Part shown: piece by piece, positions 40,892 to 49,378 of the stretch
Position numbering within the stretch: position 1 is the stretch's first letter
Layout of the letters: every line of letters starts with the position of its first letter
NCBI GenBank assembly: GCA_016803235.1
Contig: JADCLI010000015.1
Span: 46,618-110,617, forward strand
Source of the DNA: Pimelobacter simplex
GTDB taxonomy: Bacteria > Actinomycetota > Actinomycetes > Propionibacteriales > Nocardioidaceae
DNA: 64,000 bases
Direction of reading: 5' to 3'
Notes under the pieces: model-generated
Database searches by the model: none
What the model was told of the DNA's origin: nothing
The model's input: the letters and a program-made list of their open reading frames with translations, nothing else
Program-made: the position numbers and the translations under genes

Positions 40892-40949
40892 CCGAGCGCC
40901 GTGGCGAGCACGACACCGGCTCGGTGCCCGGCTCGGGACCTGCACGGGC

Positions 40950-40955
40950 TACACT
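40950..40955 (+). promoter_or_regulatory. Candidate -10 box of ctaB
   Basis: TACACT in the 111-bp tkt/ctaB divergent region, 34 nt before the ctaB GTG. That leaves a short leader with a GAGGA ribosome site. Confidence 0.35.
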
Positions 40956-40989
40956 CGGACCGCTTCTGCCCCTGTTTGCGAGGACTTCC

Positions 40990-41937
40990 GTGACCTACGT
41001 CGACCCGACCAGCCCCGAGCTGCTGTCCGGGGACGAGGGACCGCAGAAGGCGACGCTGCGCGACGTCGTGATGGCGTACGTCGGCCTCACCAAGCCGCGC
41101 GTCATCGAGCTGCTGCTCCTGACGACCGTGCCGGTGATGTTCTTCGCCGCCCGCGGCGTACCGGCCCTCGGGCTCGTGGTGGCGACGGTCATCGGCGGCA
41201 CGCTGTCGGCCGGGTCCGCCTCGGTGTTCAACTGCGTCTACGACCGCGACATCGACGAGCAGATGCGTCGTACCCGCCGCAGGGCGCTCCCGCGGCACAT
41301 CGTGTCGCCGGGGGCCGCGCTGGTGTTCGGCGTCGTGCTCGGAGTGCTCTCGACGGTGATCCTCTGGGCGTGGGTCAACCCGCTCTCGGCGGTGCTGTCG
41401 GTCAGCGCCAACGCGTTCTACGTGTTCGTCTACACGATGCTGCTCAAGCGGCGCACCACCCAGAACATCGTCTGGGGCGGCATCGCCGGCTGCTTCCCGG
41501 CCCTGATCGGCTGGACCGCGGTCACCGGCGAGCTGTCGTGGGTCCCGATCGTGCTCTTCCTCGTGGTGTTCTTCTGGACGCCGCCGCACACCTGGGCGCT
41601 GGCGCTGCGCTACCGGGAGGACTACGCCCAGGTCGACGTCCCGATGCTCCCGGTCGTGAAGTCGGCCCGCTCCGTCGCCTTCCAGATCGTCGTCTACTCG
41701 TGGGTGATGGTGGCGACCTCGCTGCTGCTGTGGCCGGTCGCCTCCACCGGGCCGGTCTACCCGATCGCGGCGACCGTGCTCGGCGCGGTCTTCCTCGCCC
41801 AGGCCCACGGCCTGCACCGGCGCGCCAAGACCTCCGACGAGTTGAGCGTGCTCCAGCCCATGCGGCTGTTCCACTCGTCGAACCTGTACCTCTCGCTGCT
41901 GTTCGTCGCGGTCGCGATCGATCCGCTGTTGCACTGA
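40990..41937 (+). CDS. ctaB: Protoheme IX farnesyltransferase
   Basis: A 315-residue UbiA-superfamily membrane protein with about nine hydrophobic segments. The first polyprenyl-binding Asp motif is [21 protein letters not shown]; the second active region is [30 protein letters not shown]. Converts heme B to heme O for cytochrome oxidase. The GTG at 40990 follows GAGGACTTCC. The open frame continues far upstream antisense to tkt and tal, which is a shadow. It is divergent from tkt and convergent with ctaA, the classic actinobacterial order. Confidence 0.95.
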   Translation: MTYVDPTSPELLSGDEGPQKATLRDVVMAYVGLTKPRVIELLLLTTVPVMFFAARGVPALGLVVATVIGGTLSAGSASVFNCVYDRDIDEQMRRTRRRALPRHIVSPGAALVFGVVLGVLSTVILWAWVNPLSAVLSVSANAFYVFVYTMLLKRRTTQNIVWGGIAGCFPALIGWTAVTGELSWVPIVLFLVVFFWTPPHTWALALRYREDYAQVDVPMLPVVKSARSVAFQIVVYSWVMVATSLLLWPVASTGPVYPIAATVLGAVFLAQAHGLHRRAKTSDELSVLQPMRLFHSSNLYLSLLFVAVAIDPLLH

Positions 41938-42146
41938 GCGGCGCGGCTGCAGGGATCCCCAGAAGTCAGGGATGGCCTCGCGCGGGTGACTCGTGGGGCT
42001 GGTCGACCGTGGCCGGCCGGCGCATCGGCCCGGTCCCGGCACTGGGCCCTCGGACGGTGGAACGCGTTGCCTTTGGGCACGAACCGCACGCAATGGTCCT
42101 GAAATGCTGCGGTTGGGGACCAAACCGCAGCGCCCGACGGCTCCGA
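41938..42146. repeat. ctaB-ctaA intergenic region with direct repeats and hairpin
   Basis: No coding sequence was found in this 209-bp convergent gap. Read on the minus strand it holds two related blocks: TGCGGTTTGGTCCCCAACCG, then about 30 nt later TGCGGTTCGTGCCCAAAGGC. The first block forms the terminator-like hairpin at 42106-42131. The blocks look like partial copies of a short repeat. Confidence 0.5.
42106..42131. terminator. Hairpin between convergent ctaB and ctaA
   Basis: GCTGCGGTT (42106-42114) and AACCGCAGC (42123-42131) form a perfect 9-bp stem with an 8-nt loop, 16 bp before the ctaA stop. It could terminate both ctaB and ctaA transcripts. Confidence 0.6.
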
Positions 42147-43028
42147 TCAGCCCCGCGGGCGGGTGGTCACGACCACCCGGGCGATCCCGGCTGCGACGAG
42201 CGCGGCACCGAGCATGTGCAGCCCGACGAGGATCTCGGGCAGGTCGGTGAAGAACTGGACGTAGCCGAGCAGCCCCTGGGCGAGCTCGACGCCGAGGAGC
42301 GCGCCGGTGAAGGTGGCGACCCAGCGGTCCCCGTGACGGCGGGCCAGGACCAGCAGGGACAGGGTCAGCACGACCAGCACGCCGACCGAGACGCCGTGGA
42401 CGTGGGAGACGACCTCGGGGTCGAGCCCGGTACGGCGCGACTCCAGGTCGCCGGAGTGGGGGCCGGAGCCGGTGACGACGGTGCCGAGCCAGAGCACGAC
42501 CCAGCCGACGGCGAAGGTCGCCCAGGCCAGCTGCCGGACCGCCCCGGAGGCGGCGGGCCGCGCCGGGCCGGTCAGCTCGTCGAGGATCCACACGCACACC
42601 CCGACCATCGCCATCGAGACCAGGAGGTGGCCGGCGACGATCCACGGGTTGAGGTCGGTGAGCACGGTGATCCCGCCGACGACGGCCTGCGCGGGGATGC
42701 CGGCCAGGACGACCAGGCCGAGCGTGCGCACGCGGCCGGCGCGCTGCCACACCGCGACCACGAAGGCGAGGGCGATGGCCAGCAGGACGTAGGTGAGGAG
42801 CCGGTTGCCGAACTCGATGACGCCGTTGATCCCGAGGGCCGGGTGCGTCGTGTAGGACTCCTCGGTGCACTTGGGCCAGGTCGGGCAGCCGAGACCCGAC
42901 CCGGTGAGCCGCACGGCGCCGCCGGTGATCACGATCCCGATGTTGGCCACGAGGTTGGCCCACGCCAGCGGCACGAGGCGTGCGCCCAGCGCCCGCTGGA
43001 GGTCGGACAGTCGGGTCGCGGTGCTCAC
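42147..43028 (-). CDS. ctaA: Heme A synthase
   Basis: A 293-residue membrane protein with about eight helices. It has TGGAVRLTGSGLGCPTWPKC (Cys-rich first loop), GVIEFGNRLLTYVLL (heme His region near residue 60), NPWIVAGHLLVSMAMVG, and SHVHGVSVGVLVVL with the second His set and the final HMLGAALVAAG. Oxidises heme O to heme A. GTG 43028 has GGGAG at good spacing; GTG 43034 overlaps the upstream stop and is an alternative. It is downstream of the ABC exporter genes on the same strand, as in Mycobacterium. Confidence 0.93.
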   Translation of the reverse strand: MSTATRLSDLQRALGARLVPLAWANLVANIGIVITGGAVRLTGSGLGCPTWPKCTEESYTTHPALGINGVIEFGNRLLTYVLLAIALAFVVAVWQRAGRVRTLGLVVLAGIPAQAVVGGITVLTDLNPWIVAGHLLVSMAMVGVCVWILDELTGPARPAASGAVRQLAWATFAVGWVVLWLGTVVTGSGPHSGDLESRRTGLDPEVVSHVHGVSVGVLVVLTLSLLVLARRHGDRWVATFTGALLGVELAQGLLGYVQFFTDLPEILVGLHMLGAALVAAGIARVVVTTRPRG

Positions 43029-43030
43029 GG

Positions 43031-43804
43031 TCACTCCCACTTGAAGGTTCGGGCGGTCAGGGCGGAGCCGGCGACGGCCCAGGCCACGAGCACGAGCAGG
43101 TCGCGTACGGCGAGCGCGCCGTCGCACGCGGACCGGACCGCCTCGCCGAGGGCTCCGGACGGCAGCCACCGCACGACGTCGCCGAGCCCGCCGTACAGCG
43201 ACGCGGGCAGGATCACGGCGCCGCCGGCGAGCAGCAGCAGGTAGACCAGGTTCGCCGCGGCCAGGGTGGCCTCGGCGCGCAGCGAGCCGGCGAGCAGCAT
43301 GCCGAGCGAGGCGAAGGCGGCGGTGCCGGCCAGCGCGGCGAGCACCAGCAGGACCAGGCCACCGGCGCCGGAGGGGCCGGACCAGCCCAGCGCCAGGCCC
43401 ACGCCGCCGATGACGACGAACTGGAAGATCTCGACGAGCAGCAGGGCCAGCACCTTGCCGCCGAGCAGGGTGGCCCGGGACAGGGGAGCGGTGCCGAGGC
43501 GCTTGAGCACGCCGTACCGGCGCTCGAAGCCGGTCGCGATCGCCAGCGAGGTGAACGCGGTCGACATCACGGCGAGGGCGAGCACTCCGGGGGCGAGGAC
43601 GTCGATCGGGCGGCCGTCGAGGTCGAAGCCGACCCGCTCGACTCCCCGGACCGAGCCGACCAGCACGATCACCGGGATCACCACGGCCAGCAGCAGCTGC
43701 TCGCCGTTGCGCAGCATCAGCCGCGCCTCCATGCCGGCCTGTGTGAGCAGCTGGCGGGCGACGGGCGCCGCTCCGGGCGCCGGCGCGAAGGTGTGGGCGG
43801 TCAC
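43031..43804 (-). CDS. ABC-2 type permease (DrrB-like)
   Basis: A 257-residue protein with six predicted membrane helices. The N-terminal part is QLLTQAGMEARLMLRNGEQLLLAVVIPVIVL, and the second part shows the EXE-like FERRYGVLKRLGTAPLSRATLLGGKVLALL motif of ABC-2 exporters. It pairs with the ATPase immediately upstream (4-bp overlap). Substrate unknown; the conserved position next to ctaA suggests a housekeeping export role, possibly linked to respiratory cofactors. This is inferred from synteny only. Confidence 0.9.
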   Translation of the reverse strand: MTAHTFAPAPGAAPVARQLLTQAGMEARLMLRNGEQLLLAVVIPVIVLVGSVRGVERVGFDLDGRPIDVLAPGVLALAVMSTAFTSLAIATGFERRYGVLKRLGTAPLSRATLLGGKVLALLLVEIFQFVVIGGVGLALGWSGPSGAGGLVLLVLAALAGTAAFASLGMLLAGSLRAEATLAAANLVYLLLLAGGAVILPASLYGGLGDVVRWLPSGALGEAVRSACDGALAVRDLLVLVAWAVAGSALTARTFKWE

Positions 43805-44739
43805 AGGGACTCCCGTCCGGTCAGCTCGAGGAAGACGTCCTCCAGGTTGCGCTGCCCCAACGACAGCGACTCGGGCAGGACGTCGTGGGAGGCGCACCAG
43901 GCCGCGACCGTGGCCAACGTGGTGCTGTCGGCGGGGCCGGACAGCTGCAGGCTGAGCGGGTCGAGCACGGTCAGCTCGGTGCCGTCGCCGAGCGCGCGGA
44001 CCAGCTCCTCGGGAGCACCGGCCGGGAACGGCTGGGTGACGACGATCCGGATCGTGGCGACGGTGCCGCCGCGGGTCAGCTCGAGCGGTGTGCCGCTGGC
44101 GACCAGGCGACCCCGGTCCAGGATGTGCACGCGGTCGGCCAGCCGCTCGGCCTCCTCCAGGTAGTGCGTGGTCAGCACGACGGTCACCCCGTCGGCGCGC
44201 AGCTCCTCCAGCAGCTCCCACACGGCCCGCCGGATCTGCGGGTCCATGCCGGCGGTCGGCTCGTCGACGAACACCAGCTCCGGACGCCCCACCAGCGCGA
44301 GCGCCAGGCCCAGCCGCTGCTGCTGGCCCCCCGACAGCCGCCGGTACGGCGTGCGCCCGCACTCGTGCAGCGCGAGCCGCTCCATCAGCAGCCCGACGTC
44401 CTGCGGCCGCGCGTGCAGCCGAGCGAAGTGCCGCAGCATCTCGTCGGCCCGGGCCCCGCTCCACGCCCCGCCGGACTGCAGCATGACGCCGATCCGCGGC
44501 AGCAGCTCGCCACGCTGGCGCACCGGGTCGAGGCCGAGGACCCGGACGGTGCCGCCCTGGGCGCGCCGGTAGCCCTCGCAGGTCTCGAGGGTGGTGGTCT
44601 TGCCGGCCCCGTTGGGACCGAGGACGGCGGTGATGGTGCCGCGCTCGACAGTGAGCGACAGGCCGTCGACGGCGACCGTGTCGCCGTACCTCATCACCAG
44701 TCCGTCGACCTCGACAGCAAGGTCAGCAGGGTGAGGCAC
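43801..44739 (-). CDS. ABC transporter ATP-binding protein (DrrA-like)
   Basis: A 312-residue ATPase with Walker A GPNGAGKTTT, Q-loop VMLQSGGAW, signature LSGGQQQRLGLALAL, Walker B LVFVDEPTAGMD, and the H-loop TTHYLEE. A C-terminal regulatory domain of about 90 residues follows (IRIVVTQPFPAGAP ... LEDVFLELTGR), typical of DrrA/CcmA-like exporters. The GTG at 44739 lies 6 nt after a -10 box, so the exporter operon is probably leaderless. Confidence 0.93.
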   Translation of the reverse strand: MPHPADLAVEVDGLVMRYGDTVAVDGLSLTVERGTITAVLGPNGAGKTTTLETCEGYRRAQGGTVRVLGLDPVRQRGELLPRIGVMLQSGGAWSGARADEMLRHFARLHARPQDVGLLMERLALHECGRTPYRRLSGGQQQRLGLALALVGRPELVFVDEPTAGMDPQIRRAVWELLEELRADGVTVVLTTHYLEEAERLADRVHILDRGRLVASGTPLELTRGGTVATIRIVVTQPFPAGAPEELVRALGDGTELTVLDPLSLQLSGPADSTTLATVAAWCASHDVLPESLSLGQRNLEDVFLELTGRESL

Positions 44740-44745
44740 GGCGAC

Positions 44746-44751
44746 AGTCTA
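44746..44751 (-). promoter_or_regulatory. -10 box of ABC exporter operon, probable leaderless start
   Basis: Read on the minus strand this is TAGACT, 6 nt before the GTG at 44739, in the 23-bp gap after davB. Confidence 0.5.
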
Positions 44752-44762
44752 GGAACGCCCCG

Positions 44763-46454
44763 TCACAGCCCGTCGGGCAGGGCCAGCGGGGCCAGCTCGG
44801 CGAACACGTCGCCCGGACCGGGGTTGCCCGGCGCACTCGCGCCGCCGAAGTGACGCACGACACCCCACACCGCGTTGAGGGCCGTCGTGACGGCGCCCTC
44901 GGCCCAACCGGCGGTCCACGAGATGTCGTCGCCGGCGAGGAAGATGCCGCGCCGGTGGGCGGGCAGCTCGTCCTGCACGAAGTGCGAGAAGAGCCGGCGC
45001 TGGTAGCGGTAGTGGCCCGGCAGGTTGGCCTTGAACGCGCCCATGAAGTTGGGGTCGGACTCCCACGAGACGGTGATCGGGTCGCCCACGATGTGCGAGG
45101 CGATGTCGACGCCCGGGTAGATCTTGCGCAGCGAGTGCAGCTGCAGCCGGACCCGCTCCTCGACGGGCAGCGCGAGCCACTTCAGCGCGTCGTCGTTCCA
45201 GGTGTAGGACAGGCAGATCGAGGCGGCGCCGTCGTCCTCGAGCAGGTACGTCGCCCGGTTCAGCCGGTCGGTGAGCGTCATGCTCATCGTGTCGCGTCCG
45301 GTGGCCGGGTCGACGTCCTTCCAGAACGGCCGGTCGACGCGGACGAAGGTCTTCGACGACTGCATGTAGTGGGTGCGCTCCATCGCCATCCACAGGTCGG
45401 GGGAGAACAGCGACTCGTCGACGTCGATGCGCGCGGACAGCAGCCAGACCTGGCAGGTGACCACGACGGCGTCGTACGAGCGGGCGGTGCCCCACCGGTC
45501 GGTGACCTCGAACCGGCTCCCGTCCGCCTCGTCGCGCGCGATCCGGGCGACGCCCGGGAGGGGAGAGCCGCCGTGCAGGCTCTCCAGCGAGGTGCCGGCC
45601 GGCCAGTGCACGCAGTCCGGCGCGTCCTGCCACAGGCCCACGGGCAGCTGCTGGGCGCCGCCGTGGATCATCTGGTGGTCCTCGTCGGCGTTGGTGAAGA
45701 TCACCCGCAGGATCTCGAGCATCGAGTTCGGGAAGTCGGTGTCCCAGCCCCCGGTGCCGAAGCCGACCTGCCCGAACACCTCGCGGTGCCGGAAGCTGCG
45801 CGAGCCGAACGCCTTGCTGTTGGCGAGGAAGCCGGAGAAGGTCTCCTCGTCGAGGGTGAGGACCAGCTCGTTCCACAGCTCCTTGAGCCGCGGGACGTCG
45901 CGCTCGGCGATCGCGCGCTGGGCGTCGGCGAAGCCGACCTCCCCGAGCGCCTCGTGCCAGGCGTCGGCGACGTCCTTGAGGAAGGCCGGCAGGTCGTCGT
46001 ACCCACGGGCGTAGAAGGACTCGCCGCCCAGCTCGACCACCGTGCTCGGGGTCGCCTCCGAGAGCGGGTTCGGGAACGGCGAGGTGCGCAGCCCGAGGTG
46101 GTCGATGTAGTGGAACAGCGCCCGCGACGAGAGCGGGAAGCGCATGCCGCCGAGCTCGGCGATCGGGCCGTGCGGGCCGCCGAAGGGCTGCGAGCGCAGC
46201 CGGCCGCCGATCCGGTCCGCCTCGTAGACCACGGGCCTGAGGCCCAGGCGCATCAGCTCGTAGGCGGTGACCATCCCCGACAGGCCGCCGCCGATGATCG
46301 CGACCTCGCGGCCGTGGTGCTCGGTGGGGACGGAGCCGAGGCCGTCGGGGTGGGCCAGGTGCTCGTCGTACCCGAACGGGAAGTCGGGGCCGAGCATCGT
46401 CACCGGCGCCGGGACGGTGTGGGCCGGGTCCGGGGTGGTCTGTCCGGTCGTCAT
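44763..46454 (-). CDS. davB: Lysine 2-monooxygenase DavB-like
   Basis: A 563-residue FAD amine-oxidase-fold protein. The FAD motif is VAIIGGGLSGMVTAYELMRLGLRPVVYEADRIGGRLRS. The segments FGPDFPF-like entry (LGPDFPFGYDEHL), ELGGMRFPLSSRALFHYIDHLG, FRHREVFGQVGFGTGGWDTDFPNSMLEI, SMTLTDRLNRATYL and IFLAGDDISWTAGWAEGAV closely match P. putida DavB as I recall it. DavB oxidatively decarboxylates L-lysine to 5-aminopentanamide. The 4-bp overlap with a nitrilase-family amidase (DavA-like) strengthens this over a tryptophan monooxygenase call. Expected to be cytoplasmic. Confidence 0.88.
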   Translation of the reverse strand: MTTGQTTPDPAHTVPAPVTMLGPDFPFGYDEHLAHPDGLGSVPTEHHGREVAIIGGGLSGMVTAYELMRLGLRPVVYEADRIGGRLRSQPFGGPHGPIAELGGMRFPLSSRALFHYIDHLGLRTSPFPNPLSEATPSTVVELGGESFYARGYDDLPAFLKDVADAWHEALGEVGFADAQRAIAERDVPRLKELWNELVLTLDEETFSGFLANSKAFGSRSFRHREVFGQVGFGTGGWDTDFPNSMLEILRVIFTNADEDHQMIHGGAQQLPVGLWQDAPDCVHWPAGTSLESLHGGSPLPGVARIARDEADGSRFEVTDRWGTARSYDAVVVTCQVWLLSARIDVDESLFSPDLWMAMERTHYMQSSKTFVRVDRPFWKDVDPATGRDTMSMTLTDRLNRATYLLEDDGAASICLSYTWNDDALKWLALPVEERVRLQLHSLRKIYPGVDIASHIVGDPITVSWESDPNFMGAFKANLPGHYRYQRRLFSHFVQDELPAHRRGIFLAGDDISWTAGWAEGAVTTALNAVWGVVRHFGGASAPGNPGPGDVFAELAPLALPDGL

Positions 46455-47269
46455 CGGGTCAGGCCTCCGTAGACCTCGGGCCGGCGGTCGGCCAGGTGGG
46501 TGTTGGCGCGGCGCGCGTCGTCGAGCGCCGCCGAGGTGAGGGTGCCGACCACGAGGCCGGGCCGGTCGTCGGCGCGGGAGAGGTCGACGCCGTCGGGGCC
46601 GACCACGCAGCTGAGTCCGGTGTAGGTCAGGTCGTGCTCGGAGCCGGCGCGGTTGGCGTAGGCCACCGCCATCTGGTTCTCGAAGGCCCGGGCCGGGACG
46701 ATCAGCGTGCTGACGGCGTCGTACGGCGCCATCAGGGCGGTCGGGCAGGCCAGCAGGTCGGCGCCGGCGAGGGCCACCATCCGCACCTGCTCGGGGAACT
46801 CGACGTCGTAGCAGACGAGGAGGCCGACGCGGTACCCGTCGACCTCGCCGACGGCGGGCGTGCCGTCGCCGGGGGCGTAGGCGCCAGCCTCGTCGGGGCC
46901 GTACAGGTGCGCCTTGCGATGCCGGGCCAGCACGGTGCCGTCGCGGTCGACGAGCTCGGCGGCGATGTGGACCCGGTCGCCGTCCCGCTCGGGCCAGCTC
47001 CAGGCGATGGCCAGCCCGTGCTTCGCGGCGATGCCGGCGACGGCCCGGGCCATGGGGCCGCCGGCGGGCTCGGCGAGCTCCGCGGCCTGCGGGGCGATGT
47101 CGTAGCCGGTCAGGGTCAGCTCGGGGCACACGAGCAGCCGGGCGCCCCGGGTGGAGGCCTCGGCGGCGGTGGCGTCGAGCGCGGCGACGGCGGCCGGTAC
47201 GTCGAGCAGCGGCCCGTCGGGCTGCCAGGCGGCGACGACCAGCGCGTCGGCACGGGAGGTGTCGGTCAC
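46451..47269 (-). CDS. davA: 5-aminopentanamidase DavA-like (nitrilase superfamily)
   Basis: A 272-residue carbon-nitrogen hydrolase. The catalytic triad is E50 (CPELTLTG), K119 (RHRKAHLYGP) and C153 (LVCYDVEFPE). Context with davB suggests it hydrolyses 5-aminopentanamide to 5-aminovalerate. The GTG at 47269 (MTDTSRADALVVAAWQP) is chosen because it is 7 nt from a -10 box; an ATG 45 nt further upstream would add a stretch unlike the family. davT/davD, the next steps, are not in the window. Confidence 0.85.
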   Translation of the reverse strand: MTDTSRADALVVAAWQPDGPLLDVPAAVAALDATAAEASTRGARLLVCPELTLTGYDIAPQAAELAEPAGGPMARAVAGIAAKHGLAIAWSWPERDGDRVHIAAELVDRDGTVLARHRKAHLYGPDEAGAYAPGDGTPAVGEVDGYRVGLLVCYDVEFPEQVRMVALAGADLLACPTALMAPYDAVSTLIVPARAFENQMAVAYANRAGSEHDLTYTGLSCVVGPDGVDLSRADDRPGLVVGTLTSAALDDARRANTHLADRRPEVYGGLTR

Positions 47270-47276
47270 GGGGTCA

Positions 47277-47282
47277 AAGGTA
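47277..47282 (-). promoter_or_regulatory. -10 box of davAB, probable leaderless start
   Basis: Read on the minus strand this is TACCTT, 7 nt before the GTG at 47269. Confidence 0.45.
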
Positions 47283-47293
47283 GGACCGCCGTG

Positions 47294-47372
47294 GCACAAG
47301 ATCGAGAGGCGCACCTTGCTCCTCAGATGAGATCCGTTGCGTCAGATGGCGTGTCATTGGTGATCTGTTGCG
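47294..47372. promoter_or_regulatory. Candidate Lrp/AsnC operator region upstream of davA
   Basis: The 118-bp gap between the Lrp gene and davA holds a direct repeat GATCYGTTGCG at 47331-47341 and 47362-47372, spaced 31 bp (three helical turns). It also holds GCACAAGATC at 47294-47303, which recurs as GCACAAGAATC upstream of the APC permease gene. Lrp-family proteins bind several sites on one face of the helix, so this is a likely target of the adjacent regulator. Confidence 0.4.
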
Positions 47373-47387
47373 CACGCGCCGGCGACC

Positions 47388-47843
47388 TCAGTCGGGGATG
47401 CTGCCCTGCTCGCGTCGTACCAGCGGGGAGAGCACGAGCTCGCTCTTGGTGCGGACCATGAACGGCTCGCTGGCGATCCGCTCGACCACCTGCTCGAAGT
47501 GGCGGATGTCCGAGGCCAGGATGTGCAGGATCGCGTCGGCCTCGCCGGTGACCGTCGAGGCCGAGACCACCTCGGGATGCTTGTCGACGGCCTTGAGGAT
47601 CTCCGCCGGGGACGTCGAGCCGCGGCAGTAGATCTCGACGTAGCCCTCGGTGGACCAGCCGACGACGGACGGGTCGACCCGCACCGTGAAGCCGGTGATG
47701 GCACCGGACGACACGAGCCGGTCGACCCGTCGCTTGACCGCGGGCGCCGACAGCCCGACCCGGTCGCCGATCTGGGCGAAGGTGGCGCGCCCGTCCTCGA
47801 GGAGGACGCCGACGATCCGACGGTCGAGCTGGTCGAGCTGCAT
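47388..47843 (-). CDS. Lrp/AsnC-family transcription regulator
   Basis: A 151-residue regulator. The N-terminal winged helix is LDQLDRRIVGVLLEDGRATFAQIGDRVGLSAPAVKRRVDRLVSSGAI, and the C-terminal RAM/ligand domain has STVTGEADAILHILASDIRHFEQVVERI. It lies 4 bp after the APC permease gene and upstream of davAB on the same strand, so it probably senses lysine or a related amino acid and controls this module. Confidence 0.9.
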   Translation of the reverse strand: MQLDQLDRRIVGVLLEDGRATFAQIGDRVGLSAPAVKRRVDRLVSSGAITGFTVRVDPSVVGWSTEGYVEIYCRGSTSPAEILKAVDKHPEVVSASTVTGEADAILHILASDIRHFEQVVERIASEPFMVRTKSELVLSPLVRREQGSIPD

Positions 47844-47847
47844 GGCG

Positions 47848-49320
47848 TCATTCTTGCCGAACCGCCGCGGTGGCGGGTGTCGCGTGCAGCCGGGAGTGGT
47901 GGCGGCCGTAGCCGGCGTACAGCGCGAGGCCGAGCGCCATCCAGCCGACGAACACGATCCAGGTCGAGGTCCCGAGGCTGAGCATCGCGTAGCCGCACAG
48001 CAGCGCCCCCAGTACCGGTACGACGGGCGCGAACGGCACCCGGAAGGCGCGCGGCAGCTCGGGCCGGGTCCGGCGCAGCACGAGCACGGCCACGTTGACG
48101 AGGGCGAACGCGAACAGGGTGCCGATCGAGGTCGCGTTGGCCAGCTCGCCCAGCGGCACCGAGGCGGCGAGCAGGCTGACGAACAGGCCGACGACGAGCG
48201 TGTTGGCGCGCGGCACGCCGGTGCGGCGGTCGACGCGGGCGAAGAGCGGCGGGACCAGGCCGTCGCGGGACATGGCGAACAGGATCCGGATCTGCCCGTA
48301 GAGCACGGTCAGCACGACGCTCGCGATCGCGACCACCGCACCCAGCGACAGCAGGCCGACCACCACGGAGCCGCCGCCGGCGCCGTCGACGATCCGGGCC
48401 AGGGCGGCCTCGGTGCCCTCGAACTGCCGCCACGGGAGCGCGCCGACGGCGGCGAGGGCGACCAGGCAGTACAGGACGGTGACGATGCCGAGCGAGAGCA
48501 GGATCGCCCGCGGCAGGTCGCGCTGCGGGTCGCGGGCCTCCTCGCCGGCCGTGGAGGCCGCGTCGAAGCCGATGTAGGAGAAGAAGAGCGTCGCCGCCCC
48601 CGAGCTCATGCCGGCGAGCCCGAGCGGGAAGAGCGGCGAGAGGTTCCCCGCCCGGAAGGCCGTGAACGCCACGGCGCAGAACAGCAGCAGGGCGAGCACC
48701 TTCACCACGACCATCGCCGCGTTGACCCGGGCACTCTCGGTGACGCCGCGCAGCAGCACCAGCGTCGCCAGCACGACGACCACGAGCGCCGGCAGGTTGA
48801 AGTGGCCGCCGTCGCCGGGAGGCTGGCTCCACGCATCCGGGATGGTGACGCCGAGCACCGCGTCGAGCAGCTCGTTGACGTACTGCCCCCAGCCGACGGC
48901 GACCGCGGCCACCGAGACGCCGTACTCGAGGATCAGGCACCAGCCGCAGACCCACGCGGCCAGCTCTCCGAGGGTGGCGTAGGAGTAGGAGTACGACGAG
49001 CCGGCGGCCGGGATCATCCCGGCGAGCTCGGCGTACGACAGGGCGGACAGGAGCGCGATCACGCCCGCCAGCACGAAGGAGACGACGACGGCCGGTCCGG
49101 CCACCGGGACGGCCTCCCCGAGCACGACGAAGATGCCGGTGCCGAGGGTCGCCCCGATGCTGATCATGGTCAGGTGGCCCACCCCGAGGGTGCGGCGCAG
49201 CCGGCCTCCGTCACCGGCGCCGGCGTCGGCGACGAGGCGCTCGACGGGCTTGCGGCGGGTGAGCTGCGTGCGCAGGGGGACGGGCGGCGCGGCGGGCGCC
49301 GCGGGGGGTGTCGAAGTCAC
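47848..49320 (-). CDS. APC-family amino acid permease
   Basis: A 490-residue transporter with about 12 membrane helices. The APC signature appears in helix 1 (GVGHLTMISIGATLGTGIFVVLGEAV), and SYAELAGMIPAAGSSYSYSYATLGEL and FFSYIGFDAASTAGEEARDPQRDLPRAI follow. The cytosolic N-terminus is RRKPVERLVADAG, as in cationic amino acid transporters (CAT type). Clustering with an Lrp regulator and davAB suggests lysine or basic amino acid uptake. GTG 49320 is 8 nt from a TAGCGT box. Confidence 0.9.
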   Translation of the reverse strand: MTSTPPAAPAAPPVPLRTQLTRRKPVERLVADAGAGDGGRLRRTLGVGHLTMISIGATLGTGIFVVLGEAVPVAGPAVVVSFVLAGVIALLSALSYAELAGMIPAAGSSYSYSYATLGELAAWVCGWCLILEYGVSVAAVAVGWGQYVNELLDAVLGVTIPDAWSQPPGDGGHFNLPALVVVVLATLVLLRGVTESARVNAAMVVVKVLALLLFCAVAFTAFRAGNLSPLFPLGLAGMSSGAATLFFSYIGFDAASTAGEEARDPQRDLPRAILLSLGIVTVLYCLVALAAVGALPWRQFEGTEAALARIVDGAGGGSVVVGLLSLGAVVAIASVVLTVLYGQIRILFAMSRDGLVPPLFARVDRRTGVPRANTLVVGLFVSLLAASVPLGELANATSIGTLFAFALVNVAVLVLRRTRPELPRAFRVPFAPVVPVLGALLCGYAMLSLGTSTWIVFVGWMALGLALYAGYGRHHSRLHATPATAAVRQE

Positions 49321-49328
49321 GCGGAGAA

Positions 49329-49334
49329 ACGCTA
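49329..49334 (-). promoter_or_regulatory. -10 box of APC permease, probable leaderless start
   Basis: Read on the minus strand this is TAGCGT, 8 nt before the GTG at 49320. Confidence 0.35.
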
Positions 49335-49378
49335 CGGAGGGTGATCGCCGTCACGGAACCGCCGTGACTTGCGCCGTC

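Noticed and set aside
37810-40989. Open frame extending ctaB upstream by more than 1000 codons
   Set aside because: This part is antisense to tal and tkt, whose sequences are unmistakable. The ctaB product begins at the GTG at 40990.
40879-42963. Open frame extending tkt upstream through ctaB and into ctaA
   Set aside because: It is antisense to ctaB and out of frame with ctaA. The transketolase start at 40878 has its own -10 box.
44763-47269. An IaaM/IaaH-type auxin (indole-3-acetic acid) pathway for the amine oxidase and amidase pair
   Set aside because: The hydrolase is a nitrilase-superfamily enzyme with an E-K-C triad, not an amidase-signature IaaH, and the oxidase segments match DavB much better. 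The lysine route is preferred.
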